Source: Gammaproteobacteria bacterium
Lineage (GTDB): Bacteria; Pseudomonadota; Gammaproteobacteria; Pseudomonadales; Azotimanducaceae
Assembly: GCA_030432795.1 (NCBI GenBank)
Contig: JAUILW010000182.1
Coordinates: 1-6,730 of the forward strand
Length of the DNA: 6,730 nucleotides
Direction of reading: 5' to 3'
Positions within the stretch are counted from its first letter, which is position 1; every line of letters starts with the position of its first letter. The notes beneath the pieces were generated by a model that was not told where the DNA came from, made no database searches, and saw nothing but the letters and a program-made list of their open reading frames with translations. The position numbers were made by a program, and so were the translations under genes. This document shows, in pieces, positions 1-4,537 of the stretch.

Positions 1-239
1 AGAGCCTCACCAAGGTTGCTGAAACCGGATTCCAGAATCGACTGGCCCGTGATCACAGTGATCGGGCTGGCCGAAGTGAAATCGGAGCGCTTGACGCGCG
101 AACCGGTTACAACGATCTCCTCGTCCACAACCTCTTCATCATCTTCGGCTGCGAACGTTTGCGGAGCGGTGAGGGAGAGAACAGGGACCAGGAGCACGGC
201 CATAAAGGAACGCGCCCACAAAGGCAGTTCAAAAGTCAT
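1..239 (-). CDS. TonB-dependent outer-membrane receptor, N-terminal part (cut by window edge)
   Basis: Reading the minus strand from the ATG at 239-237 gives 79 full codons before the window ends. Residues 1-30 look like a signal peptide: a short n-region with Arg10, a hydrophobic stretch at about 13-24, and a likely cut after TFA (30). An acidic linker (AEDDEEVVDEE, 31-41) leads to IVVTGSRVKRSDF, then SPITVITGQSILESGFSNLGEA. This is the typical start of a TonB-dependent receptor plug domain. Such proteins sit in the outer membrane and import siderophores, vitamin B12, sugars or other ligands using TonB energy. The substrate cannot be told, because the rest of the plug and the barrel lie outside the window. 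A GGGGGA ribosome-binding site lies 6 nt before the ATG. The family call is firm; the ligand is unknown. Confidence 0.88.
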   Translation of the reverse strand, partial: MTFELPLWARSFMAVLLVPVLSLTAPQTFAAEDDEEVVDEEIVVTGSRVKRSDFTSASPITVITGQSILESGFSNLGEA

Positions 240-423
240 AGTTATCCCCCAACTAGGTTTTAATGTTCGCTTCCGCTCCTGGCTGGCTGAACAGACAACG
301 TCCAACACCTGCCGAAGGAACTTCAGCGATACTGGTTAAACGAATGAGTCAGGGTATCCCTCAATGAAAAAGGAAAAAAAATGAAACAAATATTAAACAA
401 TTCGCAACGTGGAATAACTTCAA
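240..423. other. AT-rich intergenic region upstream of the receptor gene
   Basis: This 184-bp gap separates two minus-strand genes. The half next to the 424-900 gene is markedly AT-rich, with A runs at about 367-380 (T runs on the minus strand), but I find no GC-rich stem before them, so it is not a canonical terminator. The gap presumably carries the receptor promoter. A weak minus-strand candidate is TTGAGG (364-359), an 18-nt spacer, then TTTAAC (340-335), each 4 of 6 to consensus. A small inverted repeat AGGG-TAT-CCCT (351-361) overlaps that -35 box. No small gene is supported here. Confidence 0.45.
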
Positions 424-900
424 TTATTTCAATCGCTTAACGCCGACTTTTCGACCAGTGTCATCAACTTGCAGATAATATCCGAAGCGCGCGCGCTCAA
501 TTGTGACAGCGGCGTTCTCCGCCCTGTAGCGATATCTGCCGCTCACCCGCTGCTGCCAGATCTGCCCATTCGCCAGACGAAAGACCGTGCTCCCTTCCCA
601 ACCGGTGAACGCGCCTTTGATGGTGCTGTTGATACGATCCACATCACCTTCTGACGCCACAGCGGGCTTACTGTTGAGCTGTTCAGCACCAAACCGCTGC
701 TCGGGCGGTGCATCAGCGCGCCCGAGATAACGGTTCAGGTAAGCAAGTTCCTCTTCCGACAATCGGTGCAGGCCCGCCTTTTCAAACGTGGAACGGTCCA
801 TCTCCCGCTCCAGAGTCTCCGCTGCATACGCGTCTGGCGCCAGAATCGCCAGCACCCCGCAAACCACCATCACACCCGTCCGATGTAGCACTGCTTCCAC
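424..900 (-). CDS. Small predicted exported protein of unknown function
   Basis: The gene encodes 158 residues from a GTG at 900. I prefer this start because it gives a normal signal peptide: Arg and His in the n-region (1-9), a hydrophobic core (10-21) and a likely cut after AYA (26). An ATG at 870 is an alternative but would leave no basic n-region. The mature part has two recognisable pieces. FEKAGLHRLSEEELAYLNRYL (39-59) matches a short helical motif I recall in many proteobacterial proteins. GWEGSTVFRLANGQIWQQR (100-118) followed by ERARFGYYLQVDDTGRKVGVKRLK (135-158) resembles a small beta-rich module seen in periplasmic hypothetical proteins. No catalytic residues are evident. It lies divergent from pyrB and upstream of the receptor gene on the same strand, but a 184-bp gap makes an operon uncertain. 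Function is unknown. Confidence 0.75.
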   Translation of the reverse strand: MEAVLHRTGVMVVCGVLAILAPDAYAAETLEREMDRSTFEKAGLHRLSEEELAYLNRYLGRADAPPEQRFGAEQLNSKPAVASEGDVDRINSTIKGAFTGWEGSTVFRLANGQIWQQRVSGRYRYRAENAAVTIERARFGYYLQVDDTGRKVGVKRLK

Positions 901-982
901 CTCATAGTCTCGAAACAGCCGCGTATGCTACACGCTCGCCCTGTACGCGAGTAAGATGCGCCGAACCCGCGCAGAGGCCAGT
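901..982. promoter_or_regulatory. Divergent intergenic region before pyrB and the exported-protein gene
   Basis: These 82 bp must hold the pyrB promoter unless it lies inside the neighbouring gene. Candidate plus-strand -10 boxes are TATGCT (924-929) and TAAGAT (952-957), both 4 of 6, and neither has a good -35. A 5-bp inverted repeat, CTCGC (935-939) with GCGAG (947-951), lies in the putative leader. I see no U-tract attenuator of the enterobacterial pyrBI kind. The pyrB ribosome-binding site AGAGG (973-977) is 5 nt before its ATG. Confidence 0.4.
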
Positions 983-2005
983 ATGGATTTCGTCGGCAAT
1001 CACATCATCTCCGTTGACCAGTTCGATCGGCAGGACATCGCCAGGGTGTTTGCCGTAGCAGACGAGCTCAGGGTGTATGCGGCACGCGAGCGCATCACTC
1101 GTGTGCTTGAAGGCGCCATCCTGTCCAATATGTTCTTCGAGCCAAGCACGCGCACGCGGTTGTCTTTTGGGGCAGCCTTCAACCTGCTCGGCGGCGAGGT
1201 GCGGGAAACCACAGAGATCAAGGCGTCGTCGCTGGCGAAAGGCGAATCTTTGTACGACACGGCACGGGTACTGTCCGGCTACAGCGACGTCATCGTCATG
1301 CGCCACCCCACCGCCGGCTCGGTGGCCGAATTCGCCGCCGCTTCGCGGGTGCCTGTCATCAACGGCGGCGACGGACCCAACGAGCATCCAAGCCAGGCGC
1401 TGCTCGACCTATATACGATCCGCGCCGAACTGACCGGGCAAGGTAAGAAAATCGACGGGCTGAGCATCGCCCTCATCGGCGACCTGAAGTACGGCCGTGC
1501 GGTGCATTCCCTGTGCAAGCTACTGGCGCTGTACGACAACCTGCAGTTCAACCTCGTCAGTCCGCCGGGGCTGGAAATACCGCAAAAGCTTGCCGCACAA
1601 CTCCAGGCACAAGGACACCGCGTGCAGACTTACCACCAGATGGAAGCGGGTATCCGGGACGTCGACATACTCTATGTCACTCGCACCCAGGAGGAGCGCT
1701 TCCCCTCTCAGGAAGAAGCGGACCGCTATAAGGGGCTCTTCAGGCTCAACCAGTTGGTATACACGCAACACTGCGCGCCCAACACGGTCATCATGCACCC
1801 GTTACCGCGCGACTCCCGAGCCGATGCGCAGGAACTGGATGACGACCTGAATGAAAACCCGAACCTCGCAGTATTCAGGCAGACCGACAACGGTCTTCTC
1901 GTGCGCATGGCGTTATTTGCGCTGGTTCTGGACGTGGCAGATCAGGTACACGCGCACTCAAAACCGGTGACCTGGTTTACTGCCAACCGGTCACCGGCAT
2001 CTTAG
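983..2005 (+). CDS. pyrB: Aspartate carbamoyltransferase, catalytic chain
   Basis: PyrB joins carbamoyl phosphate and L-aspartate to make N-carbamoyl-L-aspartate in the cytoplasm, the committed step of pyrimidine synthesis. The 340-residue product carries the family signatures in order: the carbamoyl-phosphate loop FFEPSTRTR (51-59), SSLAKGESLYDT (82-93) with the active-site Ser and Lys of the 80s loop, MRHP (106-109), GGDGPNEHPSQALLDL (128-143), GDLKYGRAVHSL (166-177), the aspartate-binding loop TRTQEERF (233-240) and HPLPR (272-276). HIIS near the N-terminus and GDLKYGR make it closer to the E. coli catalytic chain than to the PyrC'-dependent Pseudomonas type. An in-frame ATG-like opening at 956 is not needed: the ATG at 983 has AGAGG 5 nt upstream. 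No pyrI follows, so it may act as a plain trimer or with a distant partner. The tail beyond about residue 320 is longer than in E. coli PyrB (311 residues in total). Confidence 0.96.
   Translation: MDFVGNHIISVDQFDRQDIARVFAVADELRVYAARERITRVLEGAILSNMFFEPSTRTRLSFGAAFNLLGGEVRETTEIKASSLAKGESLYDTARVLSGYSDVIVMRHPTAGSVAEFAAASRVPVINGGDGPNEHPSQALLDLYTIRAELTGQGKKIDGLSIALIGDLKYGRAVHSLCKLLALYDNLQFNLVSPPGLEIPQKLAAQLQAQGHRVQTYHQMEAGIRDVDILYVTRTQEERFPSQEEADRYKGLFRLNQLVYTQHCAPNTVIMHPLPRDSRADAQELDDDLNENPNLAVFRQTDNGLLVRMALFALVLDVADQVHAHSKPVTWFTANRSPAS
1964..1997 (+). repeat. Strong stem-loop inside the last codons of pyrB
   Basis: CCGGTGACC (1964-1972) and GGTCACCGG (1989-1997) are a perfect 9-bp inverted repeat. 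Inside it GGTT (1974-1977) pairs with AACC (1985-1988), leaving one bulged T (1973) and a 7-nt loop. This gives about 13 pairs. It lies in the coding sequence for the C-terminal tail and ends six bases before the TAG stop codon begins. No U-run follows, so it is not a canonical terminator; it could slow 3' exonucleases or support Rho-dependent termination. Confidence 0.7.
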
Positions 2006-2016
2006 GGCTTGAACGA

Positions 2017-2036
2017 GAGGCGGTGTCAACCGCCTC
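2017..2036. terminator. Possible bidirectional terminator hairpin between pyrB and the AP2-like gene
   Basis: GAGGCGGT (2017-2024) and ACCGCCTC (2029-2036) form a perfect 8-bp stem with a GTCA loop, 11 bp past the pyrB stop and in the gap between convergent genes. The position and stem fit a shared terminator. Neither side has a real U-tract: the plus strand continues CCCGCTGAGC and the minus strand TCGTTCAAG. A weaker stem, CGCTGA (2038-2043) with TCAGCG (2052-2057), sits beside it. Termination is therefore inferred, not shown. Confidence 0.5.
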
Positions 2037-2078
2037 CCGCTGAGCGTCATTTCAGCGCTTCAGAGCAGCGCCGGCGGA

Positions 2079-2531
2079 CTAACGCTTCTTGGGCGCCTTT
2101 TTCGGCACCTTCGGCATATTCGCCTTCCACTCTTTCGGCACCCGCTTGTAACCGCGGCAACCCGCGAGAAACTTTAGCGCTTCGTTCCACGCCTCGTCTG
2201 CGCCGAACCGCTTTACCGAAAATTCGCGAACCATGGACTTGCCATCAGCCTGCACCTGTACCCGGAATGCCGGCGACGGCCGATACACCAGGTTGATACC
2301 GCGGATGCCGGTGCTGTGACGCTTCGGCGTGCCCGCTGCGCGAACGCGCTTGGCTTTGGCTTGCTCCTGCAGTTCAGCCCACTGCTCATCGACTGCCTTT
2401 GCTTCCTTGCGCACGGCGCGCTGTTGCGTTTTGTTCAGACCAATGAGGCTGAAGTACTGCTGTTGCAACTTACCATCGATGCTGCGGGCCACGCGTAGAA
2501 GCTGGCCATCGTTAAGTTCGTATACCGCCAC
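2079..2531 (-). CDS. AP2-like domain protein, stand-alone, function unknown
   Basis: I place the start at the GTG at 2531-2529 because AAGGAGT lies 7 nt upstream; an in-frame GTG at 2558 has no well-placed ribosome-binding site. The product is then 150 residues. Residues 1-30 look like short beta strands (VYELNDGQLLRVARSIDG). Residues 33-65 are strongly helical and charged (TQQRAVRKEAKAVDEQWAELQ). Residues 74-124 run TGIRGINLVYR, FRVQVQADGKSMVREFSVKRFG, then DEAWNEALKFLAG. That matches the outline of an AP2 DNA-binding fold: GxRG start, three strands with alternating Arg/Val, and a closing helix. The tail KVPKKAPKKR is very basic, which would suit nucleic-acid binding. Most bacterial AP2 domains I know of are attached to HNH nucleases or integrases; none is seen here. 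It follows etfA on the same strand after 107 bp and may be cotranscribed. The AP2 call is by eye. Confidence 0.72.
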   Translation of the reverse strand: MAVYELNDGQLLRVARSIDGKLQQQYFSLIGLNKTQQRAVRKEAKAVDEQWAELQEQAKAKRVRAAGTPKRHSTGIRGINLVYRPSPAFRVQVQADGKSMVREFSVKRFGADEAWNEALKFLAGCRGYKRVPKEWKANMPKVPKKAPKKR

Positions 2532-2638
2532 TGGAATACTCCTTTTTGGATGGATCACCGCGCCGCGTCTACCTCATGCAGCCGCACCCACGGTGCTCCC
2601 GTTTTGGGAGGATTGTTAGGGTACTCCCATACTCCCCA
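2532..2638 (-). other. Structured gap between etfA and the AP2-like gene
   Basis: On the minus strand this leader holds two adjacent short hairpins: CTCCC (2596-2600) with GGGAG (2606-2610), and GCACC (2584-2588) with GGTGC (2592-2596). Directly after the etfA stop lie two tandem near-copies of TACTCCC plus one base (plus-strand reading, 2622-2629 and 2630-2637), which could also pair with the GGGAG arm. No U-run follows any stem, so etfA has no obvious intrinsic terminator here, and read-through into the next gene is possible. I see no convincing promoter. Confidence 0.4.
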
Positions 2639-3568
2639 CTATAGCAAAGCTTCCAACTCCGGCAGGGCCTTGAACAGATCCGCTACCAGCCCATAGTCCG
2701 CCACCTGGAATATGGGTGCGTCTTCGTCTTTGTTGATCGCCACGATGACTTTGGAGTCCTTCATTCCCGCCAGGTGCTGAATCGCCCCAGAAATGCCTAC
2801 CGCAATGTACAGGTCGGGAGCAACGATCTTACCCGTTTGTCCTACCTGCATGTCATTGGGTACGAAGCCTGCGTCTACCGCCGCGCGGCTGGCGCCAATT
2901 GCGGCGCCGAGCTTGTCGGCAATGCCTTCGAGCAGGGAGAAATTCTCGCCGCTGCCCATGCCCCGGCCGCCGGAGATGATGATGTCTGCCGCAGTGAGTT
3001 CCGGGCGCTCGGACTTGGCAATTTCCTCACCGACGAACTGCGACAGGCCTGCATCATGGGCGCTGCCGACCGCTTCCACTGCCGCACTTCCGCCTTCAGC
3101 AGCAACGCCATCATAGGCGGTACCTCGCACCGTCACGACTTTCTTGGTGTCGTGGGACTTCACCGTCGCAATGCCGTTGCCGGCGTAAATGGGTCGCTTG
3201 AACGTTGCCTCATCAACTACCGCGACGATGTCGGAAATCTGCGCCACATCCAGCAGCGCCGCCACGCGGGGCATGGTGTTCTTGCCGTTGGTGGTGTGCG
3301 CCGCCACGATGTGGCTGTAGCCCGCGCCAACTTCCGCGATCAACGGCGCGACGTTCTCCGCCAGTTGGTTTGCGTAAGCTGCATTGTCTGCGTGCAACAC
3401 CTTGCTCACACCCGCAACCTTCGCCGCAGCCTGTGCAACCGCATCGGAGCCGCTGCCGGCAACGAGAATATCCACATCACCGCCAATGGCTTGCGCCGCG
3501 GCAACTGCTACCAGAGTCGCCCCTTTCAGCTCGTTGTTATCGTGTTCTGCTACTACCAGCACGCTCAT
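2639..3568 (-). CDS. etfA: Electron transfer flavoprotein, alpha subunit
   Basis: EtfA carries the redox FAD of the soluble EtfAB dimer, which takes electrons from acyl-CoA and other dehydrogenases and passes them to ETF-ubiquinone oxidoreductase. The 309-residue length is normal. The N-terminal domain (1 to about 185) starts MSVLVVAEHDN. The C-terminal FAD domain has SGGRGMGSGENF (199-210), ASRAAVDAGFVPNDMQVGQT (226-245) and PDLYIAVGISGAIQHLAGM (251-269), then INKDEDAPIF (278-287) and ADYGLVADLF (290-299), all hallmarks of the family. The ATG at 3568 overlaps the etfB stop as ATGA, so the two are translationally coupled; AAGGTGA lies about 5 nt upstream. No damage or odd residue is seen. Confidence 0.97.
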   Translation of the reverse strand: MSVLVVAEHDNNELKGATLVAVAAAQAIGGDVDILVAGSGSDAVAQAAAKVAGVSKVLHADNAAYANQLAENVAPLIAEVGAGYSHIVAAHTTNGKNTMPRVAALLDVAQISDIVAVVDEATFKRPIYAGNGIATVKSHDTKKVVTVRGTAYDGVAAEGGSAAVEAVGSAHDAGLSQFVGEEIAKSERPELTAADIIISGGRGMGSGENFSLLEGIADKLGAAIGASRAAVDAGFVPNDMQVGQTGKIVAPDLYIAVGISGAIQHLAGMKDSKVIVAINKDEDAPIFQVADYGLVADLFKALPELEALL

Positions 3569-4317
3569 GAGATCACCTTCGCTTCGTTCTTGAGCTTGTC
3601 GACCAGCTCTTCAACCGTTTCCACAATGATGCCGGCTTTACGCTCGGCAGGTGGCTCGACACTGAGCACTTCCACCGTGGGCGTCAGGTCGACGCCGAGG
3701 TCCGCGGGGCTGATCACGTCCAGCGGTTTCTTCTTCGCTTTCATGATGTTCGGAAGCGACGCATAGCGCGGCTCGTTCAGACGCAGGTCGGTCGTGACCA
3801 CGGCCGGCAGTTTGATGCTCAGCGTCTGCAGGCCACCATCGATCTCGCGAGTGACCTCGAGCCTGCCGTCACCCACCTTCACTTCAGACGCAAACGTTGC
3901 CTGTGACATGCCGGTGAGTGCTGCGAACATCTGCCCGGTTTGCGCATTGTCACCGTCGATGCTCTGCTTGCCGAAGATAACGAGTTCTGCACCCTCCTTC
4001 TCCTGCAGCGCCGCAAGCGCCTTTGCGATGCCGAGCGGCTGGGGATCGACATCGGTTTCCACCAGGATGGCACGATCGGCACCGAGTGCCAGGCACGTAC
4101 GCAGTTGCTCCTGACAGTTGCCCGCACCCACGGATACCGCGATCACTTCAGAAGCGCTGCCCGCCTCTTTCAATCTCACGGCCTCTTCAATGGCAATTTC
4201 GCAGAACGGGTTGACCGCCATCTTCACGTTGTTGAGATCGACGCCCGAGTTGTCGGGCTTCACCCGAACCTTCACGTTTGCATCGACCACACGCTTCACT
4301 GGTACCAGTACCTTCAT
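3565..4317 (-). CDS. etfB: Electron transfer flavoprotein, beta subunit
   Basis: EtfB is the AMP-binding partner of EtfA and provides the docking surface for client dehydrogenases. The product is 250 residues, as usual. It begins MKVLVPVKRVVD, has VNPFCEIAIEEAVRLKE (35-51), the nucleotide-binding GKQSIDGDNAQTG (116-128), and TTDLRLNEPRYASLPNIMKA (175-194) followed by KKKP. That last segment holds the recognition loop known from human ETF, where a leucine anchors the dehydrogenase and neighbouring lysines can be methylated; the Leu and Lys are kept here. It is the first gene of the etfBA operon. GAGGG lies 5 nt before the ATG at 4317. A promoter and an intrinsic terminator upstream suggest attenuation. 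It is divergent from the gene of its electron acceptor. Confidence 0.97.
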   Translation of the reverse strand: MKVLVPVKRVVDANVKVRVKPDNSGVDLNNVKMAVNPFCEIAIEEAVRLKEAGSASEVIAVSVGAGNCQEQLRTCLALGADRAILVETDVDPQPLGIAKALAALQEKEGAELVIFGKQSIDGDNAQTGQMFAALTGMSQATFASEVKVGDGRLEVTREIDGGLQTLSIKLPAVVTTDLRLNEPRYASLPNIMKAKKKPLDVISPADLGVDLTPTVEVLSVEPPAERKAGIIVETVEELVDKLKNEAKVIS

Positions 4318-4345
4318 GTAGCCCTCTAACGATAAAATCAGTCAC

Positions 4346-4370
4346 AAAAAAACGGGCCGCAAATGGCCCG
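4346..4370 (-). terminator. Intrinsic terminator in the etfB leader (possible attenuator)
   Basis: Read on the minus strand, CGGGCC (4370-4365), a 6-nt loop and GGCCCG (4358-4353) are followed at once by seven T (4352-4346). This is a canonical Rho-independent terminator. It points toward etfB and ends about 28 bp before the start codon. It lies downstream of the predicted etfB promoter (4428-4400), so it would sit in the leader RNA. Alternatively it stops antisense transcripts coming from the ETF-QO side. On the plus strand no U-run follows the stem. Confidence 0.75.
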
Positions 4371-4399
4371 GTGTGCACATCCCAAAAAATGGGCGGCAC

Positions 4400-4428
4400 A
4401 TTGTCGCTGCCCCCCCATTTGGGGTCAA
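4400..4428 (-). promoter_or_regulatory. Predicted sigma-70 promoter of etfBA
   Basis: On the minus strand TTGACC (4428-4423, 5 of 6 to consensus) is followed by exactly 17 nt and GACAAT (4405-4400, 4 of 6). The start point would be near 4393, giving a leader of about 75 nt that contains the terminator at 4370-4346. The spacer holds a run of G. No other minus-strand pair in the gap is as good. The assignment is by consensus only. Confidence 0.55.
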
Positions 4429-4433
4429 GGCGT

Positions 4434-4439
4434 TATAAT
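4434..4439 (+). promoter_or_regulatory. Consensus -10 box for the ETF-QO gene
   Basis: TATAAT (4434-4439) is a perfect -10 element, but the position 17 nt upstream is a run of C with no -35. A TTGGGG lies only 9 nt away. If used, it would start RNA near 4446, leaving an untranslated leader of about 90 nt, and would probably need an activator. A near-palindrome, AATGC (4437-4441) with GCATT (4448-4452), covers the -10 end and the start point and could be an operator. Confidence 0.45.
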
Positions 4440-4537
4440 GCAGTGCAGCATTTGCTTGAGCACGTTACAAAATTACAGTTTCAAAGTTCAACTCTCACCT
4501 CACACGCTTACCTCAATAAGAACAGGACTTGGAGAAG

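Larger units (their letters stand above)
4318..4537. promoter_or_regulatory. Divergent etfBA / ETF-QO control region
   Basis: This roughly 220-bp gap separates etfB from the ETF-QO gene and contains both predicted promoters, arranged back to back (-35 of etfB at 4423-4428, -10 of ETF-QO at 4434-4439). Hairpin-forming repeats are at 4353-4370, 4381-4393 (CCC, seven-base loop, GGG) and 4413-4424 (CCCC-ATTT-GGGG). AAATGG occurs at 4361-4366 and 4387-4392 and inverted at 4415-4420. An 8-bp palindrome TGTGCACA lies at 4372-4379. No open frame here looks coding. Confidence 0.6.

Noticed and set aside
16..339. A 107-residue plus-strand frame at the left edge
   Set aside because: It is antisense to the receptor gene start; its Ser/Thr-rich stretch is the complement of the acidic linker codons.
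361..385. A-rich run read as an intrinsic terminator for the 424-900 gene
   Set aside because: The T-rich minus-strand run is not preceded by a GC-rich stem.
956..982. Upstream start for pyrB adding nine residues
   Set aside because: The ATG at 983 has AGAGG at the right distance and gives an N-terminus that aligns with known catalytic chains.
902..1387. A 161-residue minus-strand frame opposite pyrB
   Set aside because: It lies antisense to conserved PyrB codons and matches nothing recognisable.
2774..3766. A 330-residue open frame on the plus strand
   Set aside because: It is antisense to etfA and part of etfB, both clear conserved genes. Its translation is rich in Arg, His and Cys with no family motif, so it is a shadow of high-G+C coding sequence.
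4529..4537. TTG start for the ETF-QO gene
   Set aside because: The nearest purine-rich site (AGGA) is only one base away, while the ATG at 4538 has GGAG just upstream.
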